Shown here piece after piece: positions 10,108 through 17,725 of a stretch of DNA of 41,580 nt. Positions within the stretch are counted from its first letter, which is position 1. Each line of letters opens with the position of its first letter. The notes below the pieces were generated by a model, which saw only the letters and a list, made by a program, of their open reading frames with translations, had not been told where the DNA came from and did no database searches. The position numbers and the translations under genes are program-made. This DNA is from Pseudomonadota bacterium (GTDB lineage Bacteria; Pseudomonadota; Alphaproteobacteria; Kiloniellales; J153), in contig JACZVL010000004.1 in NCBI GenBank assembly GCA_022572685.1, positions 1-41,580 on the forward strand, given 5' to 3'.

Positions 10108-11094
10108 ATGGCGCAACCCCTGCTCAGCGTCGAGAACCTGCGCGTCGAGTTCCCGACCCGCCACGGCACGCTGGTGGCGATCGACGACACCTCGTTCCAC
10201 ATCGACGAGGGCGAAATCCTCGGCGTGGTCGGCGAATCGGGCGCCGGCAAGTCGATCACCGGGATGTCGATCATCGGCCTGCTCGACCCGCCCGGCCGCA
10301 TCGCCGGCGGCCGCATCCACCTCGACGGCCAGCGCATCGACAACCTGTCCTACGAACAGATGCGGCGCATCCGCGGCAAGAAGATCGGCGCCATCTTCCA
10401 GGACCCGCTGACCAGCCTGAACCCGCTCTACACCATCGGCCGGCAGCTGGTCGAAACCATCCTGACCCATAGCGAGATGTCGCGCGCGCGGGCCCGCAAG
10501 CGCGCCGTCGAGCTCTTGGTCGAGGTCGGCATTCCGGCCGCCGAGCGGCGCTTCGACAGCTACCCGCACCAGTTCTCCGGCGGCATGCGCCAGCGCGTGG
10601 TGATCGCGCTCGCGCTCTGCGCCAACCCGCGCCTGATCATCGCCGACGAGCCGACGACCGCGCTCGACGTCTCGGTGCAGGCGCAGATCATCGCGCTGCT
10701 CAAGACGCTGAGCCGCGAGCACGGCACCGCGGTCATGCTGGTCACCCACGACATGGGCGTGATCGCCGAGACCGCCGATCGGGTCGCGGTGATGTACGCC
10801 GGGCGCCTGGCCGAGATCGGCCCGGTGCAGGAGGTGATCCAGCGCCCCAAGCACCCCTACACGGTCGGCCTGATGGGCTCGATTCCGACCATCGGACACC
10901 GCATCGAACGGCTGATCCAGATCGAGGGCGCGATGCCGCGGTTGACCGACATTCCGACCGGCTGCGCCTTCAATCCGCGCTGTCCCAAGGCCTTCGATCG
11001 CTGCCGGGTCGAACGCCCCGAGCTGATCCCGGTGGAAACCTCCGAGGCCGCCTGCTGGCTCTACGACCGGGAGCGGGAGGTGGCCCGTGCCTGA
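10108..11094 (+). CDS. Peptide-type ABC transporter ATP-binding protein (DppD/OppD family)
   Basis: A 328-residue ATPase powering import of oligopeptides, dipeptides or nickel-type substrates. Walker A is GESGAGKS, the Q-loop region is [11 protein letters not shown], the ABC signature is FSGGMRQRV, Walker B is [12 protein letters not shown] and the H-loop is LVTHDMG. The oligopeptide-type C-terminal extension with the Cys motif [15 protein letters not shown] is present; that motif binds an Fe-S cluster in some members. A GGAAGG ribosome-binding site lies upstream. It overlaps the next ATPase gene by eight bases. No permease or substrate-binding protein gene is nearby, so the rest of the transporter must be elsewhere. 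Confidence 0.93.
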   Translation: MAQPLLSVENLRVEFPTRHGTLVAIDDTSFHIDEGEILGVVGESGAGKSITGMSIIGLLDPPGRIAGGRIHLDGQRIDNLSYEQMRRIRGKKIGAIFQDPLTSLNPLYTIGRQLVETILTHSEMSRARARKRAVELLVEVGIPAAERRFDSYPHQFSGGMRQRVVIALALCANPRLIIADEPTTALDVSVQAQIIALLKTLSREHGTAVMLVTHDMGVIAETADRVAVMYAGRLAEIGPVQEVIQRPKHPYTVGLMGSIPTIGHRIERLIQIEGAMPRLTDIPTGCAFNPRCPKAFDRCRVERPELIPVETSEAACWLYDREREVARA

Positions 11095-12184
11095 GGCCGC
11101 GGCGGCGGAGTCGGGCGGCGGCGGGAAAACGGCCCGGGAAACCGCCCGGGAAACCGCCCGGGAAACCGATGCGCCCTTCGTCTCGGTGCGCGGGCTGGCG
11201 CACTATTTCGACGTCTCCAAGCCGTGGCTCAACCGGACCCTGGAGGGCGCGCCGCGCCTGATCCTCAAGGCGGTCGACGGGATCAGCTTCGACATCCCGC
11301 GCGGCAAGACCTTCGCCCTGGTGGGCGAGTCCGGCTGCGGCAAGTCGACCGTGGCGCGCTGCGTGGTCGGGCTGTACCGGCCCAGCGCGGGGACGGTCCG
11401 GCTCGACGGGATCGACATGGCCAGCCTCAAGTCGCGCCGCGAGATCATGCCCTTGCGCCGGCGCCTGCAGATGATCTTCCAGGACCCCTACGCCAGCCTC
11501 AACCCGCGTTGGCGCGTCTCGGCGATCATTGCCGAGCCGATCGTCGCTCACCGCCTGATGACCGACCGCAAGGCGATCCGCGCGCGGGTCGACGAGTTGC
11601 TGCGCCAGGTCGGGCTCACACCCGAGGACGGCGTGAAGTATCCGCACGAGTTCTCCGGCGGCCAGCGCCAGCGCGTTTCCATCGCGCGCGCGCTCGCCAG
11701 CAACCCGGAGTTCCTGGTCTGCGACGAGCCGACCTCGGCGCTCGACGTCTCGGTCCAGGCCCAGATCCTGAATCTCATGAAGGACCTGCAGAAGGAACTG
11801 GGGCTGACCTACCTGCTGATCTCCCACGATCTCGCCGTGGTCTACAACTTCGCCGACGAGGTCGGGGTCATGTACCTGGGCCGCCTGGTCGAGTCGGGCG
11901 CGACGGAGGCGCTGTTCGGCGCGCCCCGCCACCCCTACACGCGCATGCTGCTCGACGCGATCCCCGACCTGGAGATGTCGGGCCGCGCCCGCGTCCCGGT
12001 GGCCGGCGAGGTGCCGGACCCGATCGACCCGCCCTCGGGCTGTACCTTCCACCCGCGCTGCCCGCACGCGGACGCGCGCTGCCGCCGCGAAGCGCCCGAG
12101 ACCATCACGGTCGACGGCATCCGCCTCGCCTGCCACGGCATCGAGGAAGGCCGGATCGCGGCCGTGGCGCGAGGGAAGGCGTGA
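11087..12184 (+). CDS. Peptide-type ABC transporter ATP-binding protein (DppF/OppF family)
   Basis: The second ATPase of the peptide-type importer. It has Walker A GESGCGKS, IFQDPYASLNPRW, the signature FSGGQRQRVS, Walker B LVCDEPTSALD and H-loop LISHDLA, with the C-terminal GCTFHPRCPHADARC cysteine motif. The GTG start at 11087 lies inside the preceding gene. The N-terminus carries an unusual low-complexity leader with ARET repeated three times, absent from typical members, which ends before the first conserved residues (FVSVRGLAHYF). Role and partner as for the first ATPase. Confidence 0.93.
   Translation: MPEAAAAESGGGGKTARETARETARETDAPFVSVRGLAHYFDVSKPWLNRTLEGAPRLILKAVDGISFDIPRGKTFALVGESGCGKSTVARCVVGLYRPSAGTVRLDGIDMASLKSRREIMPLRRRLQMIFQDPYASLNPRWRVSAIIAEPIVAHRLMTDRKAIRARVDELLRQVGLTPEDGVKYPHEFSGGQRQRVSIARALASNPEFLVCDEPTSALDVSVQAQILNLMKDLQKELGLTYLLISHDLAVVYNFADEVGVMYLGRLVESGATEALFGAPRHPYTRMLLDAIPDLEMSGRARVPVAGEVPDPIDPPSGCTFHPRCPHADARCRREAPETITVDGIRLACHGIEEGRIAAVARGKA
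11132..11167 (+). repeat. Three tandem 12-bp repeats in the DppF-like gene
   Basis: GCCCGGGAAACC occurs three times in a row, in frame, encoding ARET three times at the extreme N-terminus before the ABC domain. Copy-number change would not disturb the frame. Confidence 0.9.
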
Positions 12185-12256
12185 GGCGCTAGAGAGCACT
12201 CGGCGGTTCCGATCCGGATGTCGAACCCCGGGATTCCACCGTCCGGCCGAATGCCT

Positions 12257-12273
12257 TACAATCCCGATATCGG
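12257..12273 (+). promoter_or_regulatory. Likely -10 box and palindromic operator of the AbiEii-like module
   Basis: TACAAT at 12257-12262 matches a -10 hexamer well and is followed at once by the 10-bp palindrome CCGATATCGG (12264-12273), where transcription would begin. A palindrome over the start point fits autorepression of a toxin-antitoxin pair. The -35 region is poor. Confidence 0.4.
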
Positions 12274-12309
12274 AATCCAGCGGTGCGCGGAACGGCAGGC
12301 GAGGAGCCC

Positions 12310-12609
12310 ATGCTAGCCACCCAGCAAGACCCGGAGAGGGAGAAACTGGCCCGCCGCTATGTCTGGTGGCGGGAGCCGGACGCGGCGCTTGGCGACCTGC
12401 CGCGCCTGCTGTGCCAGATCATGGCCTTCGGGACCGCGCGGGACTATGTGGCGGCGCGGCGAATCTGGGGCGAGGGCGCCTTCAAGGACGCGCTTGGCGG
12501 CGCGCTTCCCGGCGCCATGGACGCGCGCTCCTGGGCGTACTGGCATCGGTACTTCAAGCTGCCGGAGCGCGCCATGCCGACAAGGTGCTTCGATGACGCC
12601 GCACCTTGA
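12310..12609 (+). CDS. Putative antitoxin-like partner of AbiEii nucleotidyltransferase
   Basis: A 99-residue protein (108 if the GTG at 12283 is used; I prefer ATG 12310, which follows GAGGAG). It has PDAALGDLPRLLCQIMAFGTARDY and the ending MDARSWAYWHRYFKL. I recall this DARSWAYWH ending from small unannotated proteins encoded just upstream of AbiEii-type nucleotidyltransferases. It is not AbiEi: no winged-helix antitoxin motif is visible. It overlaps the nucleotidyltransferase gene by 17 bases, so the two are coupled. Function is inferred from position only. Confidence 0.55.
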   Translation: MLATQQDPEREKLARRYVWWREPDAALGDLPRLLCQIMAFGTARDYVAARRIWGEGAFKDALGGALPGAMDARSWAYWHRYFKLPERAMPTRCFDDAAP

Positions 12610-13264
12610 AATCCTGCCGCCGCCGCAACGCGGGTTCTGGGACGCCCATGCGCGGAGCGTTCCCGAGGGCTGGGTTCTCTATGGCGAAACCGCGATCGCC
12701 TTGCGATACGGACACCGGAGCTCGGTCGATTTCGATTTCTTCTCCGACCGCGAGCTGAACGAGGACGCGCTCAGGCGAGAGGTGCGGCCGCTGCGTGACG
12801 GCACGGTCGTCGTTCGGCGGCCAGATACGCTGATCGTGGCCGCACCTGTCGATGACGGCGAGGTCCGCCTGTCCTTTTTCGGGTCCATAGGCTTCGGCCG
12901 CGTGGGCGAACCGGATCGAATGCCGGGCAAGTTTCCGATCGCATCGCCACTCGATCTTCTGGCGACGAAATTGAAGGTCTTGCTTCAACGCGTCGAGGCC
13001 CGGGATTACCTCGACGTGGAAGTATTGCTGCGTGGGGGTCTGTCGCTGAATCAGGGCGTTTCGGCCGCGCTGGCCCTGTTCCCCGATCAAATCAATCCCC
13101 TGGACGTCGCGAAGACCGTCGGCTGGTTCAAAGAGGGCGATCTCGACGCTCGACTGCCCGAGGGCGTCAAAAAATTCCTGACGGCGGCGTCGGTGTCGTT
13201 CCAACCCGAGGTCCACGCCATGAGGCTGGCCGCAAGGAAACTGGGACCGGACGCGGCGGCTTGA
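12593..13264 (+). CDS. AbiEii/AbiGii-family nucleotidyltransferase (putative toxin)
   Basis: A 223-residue protein of the nucleotidyltransferase family that includes phage-abortive AbiEii and the MenT toxins, which add nucleotides to tRNA ends. The core GETAIALRYGHRSSVDFDFFSD holds the DxD metal-binding pair. The first glycine-rich motif reads GET rather than the more usual GGT. A conserved later block is ASPLDLLATKLKVLLQRVEARDYLDVEVLL, which carries the K and D residues typical of AbiEii. The ATG at 12593 lies within the partner gene. Toxicity and target are inference; a housekeeping or degraded role is possible. Confidence 0.78.
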   Translation: MTPHLEILPPPQRGFWDAHARSVPEGWVLYGETAIALRYGHRSSVDFDFFSDRELNEDALRREVRPLRDGTVVVRRPDTLIVAAPVDDGEVRLSFFGSIGFGRVGEPDRMPGKFPIASPLDLLATKLKVLLQRVEARDYLDVEVLLRGGLSLNQGVSAALALFPDQINPLDVAKTVGWFKEGDLDARLPEGVKKFLTAASVSFQPEVHAMRLAARKLGPDAAA

Positions 13265-13310
13265 GGCGCGCTGGCGGCGCTCGGCCGCGAACTCCCTGGG
13301 TACTTGGCCG

Positions 13311-13523
13311 CTACCGAAACGGCGAACCATCCTGCCGTTCCGCCAGGCTCAAGGCGCGGAGAATGGCGAGGGCGCTGTCCACGAGGATCGACGTCGAGCC
13401 CTTCTCGAACTTGACCACCGTGGGTTGGGTCACCCCGGCCAGCGCGGCCAGGTCCCGCTGGCTCAGGCGCTCCTGTTTTCGGACCGTAACGGCCTCGCGC
13501 ACCAGTCGTTCCCAATTCAGCAT
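13311..13523 (-). CDS. XRE-family HTH protein, HipB-like antitoxin
   Basis: A 70-residue helix-turn-helix protein: LSQRDLAALAGVTQPTVVKFEKGS is a clear Cro/C1-type HTH. The ORF track starts at TTG 13547, which would overlap the hipA stop; ATG 13523 gives a full HTH domain and is preferred. It follows hipA by 14 bases, the reverse of the usual hipB-hipA order. It probably neutralises HipA and represses the promoter upstream of hipA. The gene lacks the long C-terminal tail of E. coli HipB. Confidence 0.8.
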   Translation of the reverse strand: MLNWERLVREAVTVRKQERLSQRDLAALAGVTQPTVVKFEKGSTSILVDSALAILRALSLAERQDGSPFR

Positions 13524-13537
13524 GGTCGCTCCGTCGT

Positions 13538-14728
13538 TCAGGGACAAATACGAAAGTACGCCGCGCGTAGCGTGTCGGCGAAAAGGTCGCGAAAATCGTT
13601 TTCCTCGACCCTTTCCGGCGGCGGCACGAGCCCGAGAAGCTGTTCTCTTCTCTTCGCAAAACCTTCAAAGGTTCTCGCGATCGCCGGCCGGGGCAATCCC
13701 AGTTTCAGCCCTAATCCGGTCAACAAATCTCTGTCGATTTGGTCGAACTGGCGAAGTTCATTGTCGATGCGCAGACCGAACCGCGTGCTGTAGCCTTGAG
13801 CGCCGTAGATATAGGTATTGACGATATCGTAGGCAGGCGAGAGGCGCAGCCCAACGACCGTTTCGAGCAACGAGAAATTCTTCAGATGGCAGTCGCAATT
13901 GCCGATCAAGGCATAGGCGACGATACGCTGAAAGTACCGCAGAATATCTATTTCGGGGCGGGCGCTGTGGCGGGTGATCGCCGCGCCGATGTCTTCGAAA
14001 CCGGCGTCGTATTTTCCCAAGTAATCTCTTCCCCGCGGCTTGGACAGGATTTGCGCGAAATCCTCGAGCCTGAGCTTGTCGCCATCGGGCGTGCGGTCGA
14101 AGCGGCGCACGACGAGTGCCGGTCTGGGAATTCCCACGACCGCGGCGGGCTCCGCCTCCACCACCTGGTCGCGCCCCAAGAGCAGTCGGGCCGCCTTGAG
14201 AGCGAGCGTCTCGTTGGCAACGATATTGGGAAGATCGTCACTCGGAAACTTCGCGATGTAAGGCGCGGGGCCGGCGGCTCCCGCCGGAACGAACCCCGCC
14301 GCGCCCTTGGTGACGAGAAGTTTCGGTTGTACCCCGGAGAGGGTCCGCTTGCCCGCGACGGCCGCCGCGGTGAGTTCGTCGAGCTGCCCCCGGCCGGCGG
14401 AGACCGGAGGCTCCACGGGCGCGTGAATCGAAACGGCGCCGATGCAGTCCACGCCAAAAGCAAGCAGGATGCCGAAATCGTCCTCGACGGCGATCTCGGC
14501 GGTCCTGGCTTGTCGATCTCGCAGCCAGCCCTCCGGCCCCAGGTGCTCGAAGAAGGGATGCAAACCTACCGGCCAGGTGTGACTGTCATGGGCGCGTGGC
14601 AGGGCGCAGGCGATGTCCTCCGGGAACTGGCGGTCGTACTCGAAGACCGTCCCGCCCTCGGCGGTCTCGCGCAAGGTCCCGGCTCGGCGGTCCTTGAAGT
14701 CTATCCGGGCATGACGCAGCGCAGCCAT
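13538..14728 (-). CDS. hipA: HipA-family serine/threonine kinase toxin
   Basis: A 396-residue kinase of the HipA family, whose characterised members phosphorylate aminoacyl-tRNA synthetases and cause dormancy. Visible elements are the ATP loop SGVQPKLLV (131-139), the catalytic loop NCDCHLKNFSL (277-287) with the expected D and N, and the metal-binding SPAYD (297-301). All key residues are present, so it should be active. It starts at ATG 14728 and its HTH partner lies downstream, an inverted order. The leader upstream is AT-rich with palindromes. Relative to its neighbours the base composition is lower in GC, suggesting transfer. Confidence 0.87.
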   Translation of the reverse strand: MAALRHARIDFKDRRAGTLRETAEGGTVFEYDRQFPEDIACALPRAHDSHTWPVGLHPFFEHLGPEGWLRDRQARTAEIAVEDDFGILLAFGVDCIGAVSIHAPVEPPVSAGRGQLDELTAAAVAGKRTLSGVQPKLLVTKGAAGFVPAGAAGPAPYIAKFPSDDLPNIVANETLALKAARLLLGRDQVVEAEPAAVVGIPRPALVVRRFDRTPDGDKLRLEDFAQILSKPRGRDYLGKYDAGFEDIGAAITRHSARPEIDILRYFQRIVAYALIGNCDCHLKNFSLLETVVGLRLSPAYDIVNTYIYGAQGYSTRFGLRIDNELRQFDQIDRDLLTGLGLKLGLPRPAIARTFEGFAKRREQLLGLVPPPERVEENDFRDLFADTLRAAYFRICP

Positions 14729-14733
14729 CCGAT

Positions 14734-14819
14734 TAACGATCGTTATTCATTCTTAGTTTTCGGCAGAGTTAGATAAACTATTGTTTATCAAATAGCGGTC
14801 GTCAATACAATAGATAAAC
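14734..14819 (-). promoter_or_regulatory. AT-rich hipA leader with palindromic operators
   Basis: Three signals lie upstream of hipA. A perfect 12-bp palindrome TAACGATCGTTA (14734-14745) sits next to the start codon. An inverted repeat GATAAAC-TATT-GTTTATC is at 14772-14789. A further GATAAAC half-site is at 14813-14819. Repeated GATAAAC arms are a plausible binding site for the HTH antitoxin and would place it over the promoter. Confidence 0.6.
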
Positions 14820-14875
14820 GATCCTTTCTCAAAAAATCGCTTGTCGGGTCCACGCGGATCGCGGCCTTGTTCGGG

Positions 14876-15922
14876 TTAGCCGCCCCCGCCCTCGACCGGG
14901 CCATCGGCTTTCTTCCAGGCGTCGAGGCCGCCCTTGATGTGGCAGGCGTTGGTCAGCCCGGCTTCCCGGGCCGCCTGCACCGCCATCGCCGAGCGCTCGC
15001 CGTAGGCGCAGTAGAACACCAGGCGCTTGCCGGCCGCCGAGGCCAGCTGGTGCAGCAGGCCGCCGGGCCGGACGTTCCGGTCGAGCTCCGGATAGGGCGC
15101 GTGGGCCGAGCCCGGAATCTCGCCGTGGCGCGCGCGCTCGGCCCGGTCGCGCAGGTCCACCAGCACGATCTCCGGCCCGCCGAGCAGGGCCTGGGCCTCG
15201 GCGCAACTCAGCGACCAGCCGCGCGCCTCGATCTCGTCCTGGCTCAGGCCCTGGCGCAGGTTGGCCGGCACCGCGACATCCATCTGCTTCGGGTCGGGCA
15301 GCTTGAGGTTGTCCATGATGGCGGCGTATTCCGCGGCGGAAGACACCTGGAGGCGCGGGTTGTGGGCGCGCTCCTCGCCGATGGTGGAGACCGTGTCGCC
15401 CTTGTAGTCGTGGCCCGGGTAGACCAGGGTTTCGGCGGGCAGGGTCAGCAGCTTGGTGAAGATCGAGTGGTAGGCGGCGTGGGAATCGCCGTGCTGGAAA
15501 TCGGTGCGCCCGGTGCCCCGGATGAACAGGGTGTCGCCGGTGAACACCCGGTCGTCCATCAGGAAACAGTAGGAATCGTCGGTGTGGCCGGGCGTGTAGA
15601 GCGCGGTCAGGCGCAAGCCCTCGATCTCGATCGGGTCGCCGTCGGAGACCCGCTGGGAGACCACGTCGACCTGGCTCTCCGCCCCCATCACGGTGATGCA
15701 GCGGGTGCGGTCGCGCAGCGCGCCCATGCCGGTGATGTGGTCGGCGTGGACGTGGGTGTCGAGCGCTTTCACCAGCTTGAGGTCGAGCTCCTCCAGCAGC
15801 CGGAGATAGCGGTCGACCTTCTCCAGCACCGGGTCGATGATCAGCGCCTCGCCGCCGCGCCGGGAGGCCAGCAGATAGGTATAAGTGCAGGACACGCTCT
15901 CGAACAGCTGACGGAAGATCAT
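14876..15922 (-). CDS. Persulfide dioxygenase (ETHE1-like) fused to rhodanese
   Basis: A 348-residue fusion for sulfide/persulfide detoxification. Residues 1 to about 240 form a metallo-beta-lactamase-fold persulfide dioxygenase: THVHADH (56-62), TPGHTDDSY, GTGRTDFQHGD and YPGHDYKGD match ETHE1, which oxidises glutathione persulfide to sulfite with one Fe. The C-terminal part from about residue 250 is a rhodanese domain with active loop FYCAYGERS, where the cysteine accepts sulfane sulfur. Natural fusions of these domains are known. It starts at ATG 15922. It stands alone, with no sulfide:quinone reductase in view. Confidence 0.92.
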   Translation of the reverse strand: MIFRQLFESVSCTYTYLLASRRGGEALIIDPVLEKVDRYLRLLEELDLKLVKALDTHVHADHITGMGALRDRTRCITVMGAESQVDVVSQRVSDGDPIEIEGLRLTALYTPGHTDDSYCFLMDDRVFTGDTLFIRGTGRTDFQHGDSHAAYHSIFTKLLTLPAETLVYPGHDYKGDTVSTIGEERAHNPRLQVSSAAEYAAIMDNLKLPDPKQMDVAVPANLRQGLSQDEIEARGWSLSCAEAQALLGGPEIVLVDLRDRAERARHGEIPGSAHAPYPELDRNVRPGGLLHQLASAAGKRLVFYCAYGERSAMAVQAAREAGLTNACHIKGGLDAWKKADGPVEGGGG

Positions 15923-15982
15923 GGCGGGGCCTCGCGGGTTGCGAACGCGGGGGCCTAGATTAGCACGGGCGCGCTCCGCCCT

Positions 15983-16031
15983 CTATCCCACCGCGATCAC
16001 CGGCTCGCCCAGCACCTCCAACTGCGGCCCT
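15983..16031 (-). pseudogene. Remnant 3' end of an enolase-superfamily dehydratase gene
   Basis: Read on the minus strand, this stretch encodes [14 protein letters not shown] then TAG, matching the C-terminus [15 protein letters not shown] of the cis-3-hydroxyproline dehydratase gene at 18132-19235. The first 20 bases of the shared segment are identical (ACCGCGATCACCGGCTCGCC at 15990 and 18139) and the rest has scattered, mostly third-position differences. It is therefore a diverged paralogue end, not a fresh duplication. The rest of the gene is missing: similarity stops where the low-GC cassette begins. Confidence 0.65.
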
Positions 16032-16227
16032 CACAGCGGCAAATGGTCATCGGGCTGGGGTCTGGATCGCCAAATTAGCCCGATGTAGAGGGAGATTGCC
16101 ACGTACCATTCCAAATTAGAATTCTACTTCCTATTGAGTGTATTCTGTGGTAACACTCTCGCTAATCGGGAATCATCGCTTTTTCGTAGGTTCCCAATAG
16201 TGCTTCAGCAACTCAGGGAGATATCTA

Positions 16228-16443
16228 ATGGCTGTACGGAAAGGCATTGGTTCGCAAGAGCTTCAACGCACAAGTGGTGCACTCGAACTAACGGAACTTT
16301 CTGGCAAGGATTTCAATAATGAGATCGCTAAGTCCCGCATCATGGATGCGGTCCATAGGCACGTGAGAGAAGATCTCGGTGTTGCGCCGGACGAGGTTGA
16401 AGTCAAATTTGGACTGAAATTTAGCCTCGACATCGAGTTTTGA
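16228..16443 (+). CDS. Small peptide, candidate radical SAM RiPP precursor
   Basis: A 71-residue protein with a strong ribosome-binding site (AGGGAG, 7 bases before ATG 16228). It lies 64 bases upstream of a radical SAM/SPASM enzyme in the same direction. It has no cysteine, signal peptide or double-glycine site. The N-terminal part (to about residue 50) is charged and helical-looking, as expected of a leader. The C-terminus, APDEVEVKFGLKFSLDIEF, is rich in aromatic and beta-strand residues with repeated F-x-L-(K/D) units (FGLK, FSLD), possible crosslink sites. The PDEVEVxFGLK segment resembles the end of Trypco1-type (CU044_2847) proteins from conflict systems, as recalled and not searched. 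Precursor status is inferred from size and position. Confidence 0.68.
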   Translation: MAVRKGIGSQELQRTSGALELTELSGKDFNNEIAKSRIMDAVHRHVREDLGVAPDEVEVKFGLKFSLDIEF

Positions 16444-16455
16444 TTCCGAGAGAGA

Positions 16456-16476
16456 CGAGGGCTTCCGAAGTCCTCG
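16456..16476 (+). promoter_or_regulatory. Hairpin between precursor and radical SAM gene
   Basis: CGAGGGCTTC and GAAGTCCTCG are complementary with a single G-U pair, separated by one base, so a real hairpin would open to a loop of about seven. No T-run follows. It could partly attenuate or process the transcript so that more precursor than enzyme is made, a common arrangement in peptide-modification loci. Confidence 0.45.
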
Positions 16477-16507
16477 CCTCAAATTATGCCGCAGAACTTT
16501 ACGCAAA

Positions 16508-17725
16508 ATGTTTCAGACGGTAATCATCAAGCTTACCGCAGTCTGTAATCTAGACTGCACGTACTGTTACATGTTCAATCTTTCGGACAAGACCTTCTTG
16601 CGTGTCCCTGCCATGATGGCGCACGAGACTGCGGCCGCCGTAATTGATCTAGTTGATAGGCATCTAAGCCGTCACGGCAGCCCACCATTCCAAGTAGTCC
16701 TGCACGGCGGCGAACCAACGCTGTGGCCGACGGCGGACTTCCAACACTTGCTTGAACGGGTTGATGCGTTATGTGGCAAGCACGCACGTGTTAAGGTTAG
16801 TCTGCAAACCAATGGTGTTATGCTGCGGCCCGCGCTTGTGCGACTGTTGGCATTACACCGGGTGTCTATTGGTATTAGCCTCGATGGTCCAAAGCCGTAT
16901 AACGACCAGGTTCGCGTCGACCATTGCGGCCGAGGGTCATACGACAAGGTAATTCGCACCGTTACGGCGCTATTAGACCAGGAGGGCCAAGGCAATCTTA
17001 TCGGCGGCTTTTTGGCCGTAGCTCAGCCGCAGATCCCACCGCTGCAATTTCTTGATTGGATCGCAAGACTTCCGGTCCCTCGAGTAGATGTGCTGTGGCC
17101 CATCGAATTCAATTACGACAACCCGCCTTGGTCTGACGTTCGGTTCGCCGATTACATTCGAAAGCCCCGGTACGGGCATTGGTTTGCAACATTGTTTGAG
17201 CATTGGTGGCGACGCGATGATCCGGAGATCTACATCCGCCATTTCTATGACATCCTCGAACGCATGGCGGGAAGCAAGGTCCATACGGATGCAATCGGCA
17301 ACGACATGTTGAACATGTTCGTGGTCAACACCGACGGTGGCATCGAATACCCGGATTATTTTCGCGCTTACCGCGATGGTGGGGCGCGGACACCTTTTAA
17401 TGTGTTCGAACATGATCTCGACGAAATTTTGGCCGACGAAGTATTCAGTTATTGTTTGAACATGGGTCAGCACCAACCGGTCGAATGCCGAAAGTGTCCG
17501 CACCTGCATGTTTGTGGAGGCGGATTTCTGCCAGGTCGGATGGCAACGGGCGAGACAGTCCCATTGCGAAAGTCTGTGCTTTGTTATGATCACTATTACT
17601 TTCTTTCGAGAGTTGCCGAGTTGGCCGCACCGTATTTGGCGAAGTCTACTGCATTGGGTCAAAGTGTTAACGTTGGCGGTGAATTGTCCGCCTTCGCGTC
17701 GCAAGAGAGCTTGAGAGTGACGTAA
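16508..17725 (+). CDS. Radical SAM/SPASM peptide-modifying enzyme (FxsB/Grr/Xye-like)
   Basis: A 405-residue radical SAM enzyme. The SAM-binding [4Fe-4S] motif is C13-x3-C17-x2-C20 in VCNLDCTYCYMFN, followed by GGEPTLW (67-73) and ISLDGP. The C-terminal SPASM region has cysteines C316, C327, C330, C336 and C359 in CRKCPHLHVCGGGFLPGRM and LCYDHYYF, a layout like that of the FxsB, GrrM and XyeB maturases that make three-residue cyclophane crosslinks. ATG 16508 has no good ribosome-binding site. The base composition is near half GC, far below neighbouring genes. No transporter or protease accompanies it. An anaerobic sulfatase maturase is the alternative but no sulfatase is nearby. Confidence 0.85.
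   Translation: MFQTVIIKLTAVCNLDCTYCYMFNLSDKTFLRVPAMMAHETAAAVIDLVDRHLSRHGSPPFQVVLHGGEPTLWPTADFQHLLERVDALCGKHARVKVSLQTNGVMLRPALVRLLALHRVSIGISLDGPKPYNDQVRVDHCGRGSYDKVIRTVTALLDQEGQGNLIGGFLAVAQPQIPPLQFLDWIARLPVPRVDVLWPIEFNYDNPPWSDVRFADYIRKPRYGHWFATLFEHWWRRDDPEIYIRHFYDILERMAGSKVHTDAIGNDMLNMFVVNTDGGIEYPDYFRAYRDGGARTPFNVFEHDLDEILADEVFSYCLNMGQHQPVECRKCPHLHVCGGGFLPGRMATGETVPLRKSVLCYDHYYFLSRVAELAAPYLAKSTALGQSVNVGGELSAFASQESLRVT

Noticed and set aside
16134-16319. Overlapping 61-residue ORF ahead of the peptide gene
   Set aside because: Different frame, no ribosome-binding site, and covered by the better-supported peptide gene.
16508-17725. Anaerobic sulfatase maturase
   Set aside because: No sulfatase gene is nearby and a small peptide gene precedes it; the SUMF1-like gene is far away and unrelated.
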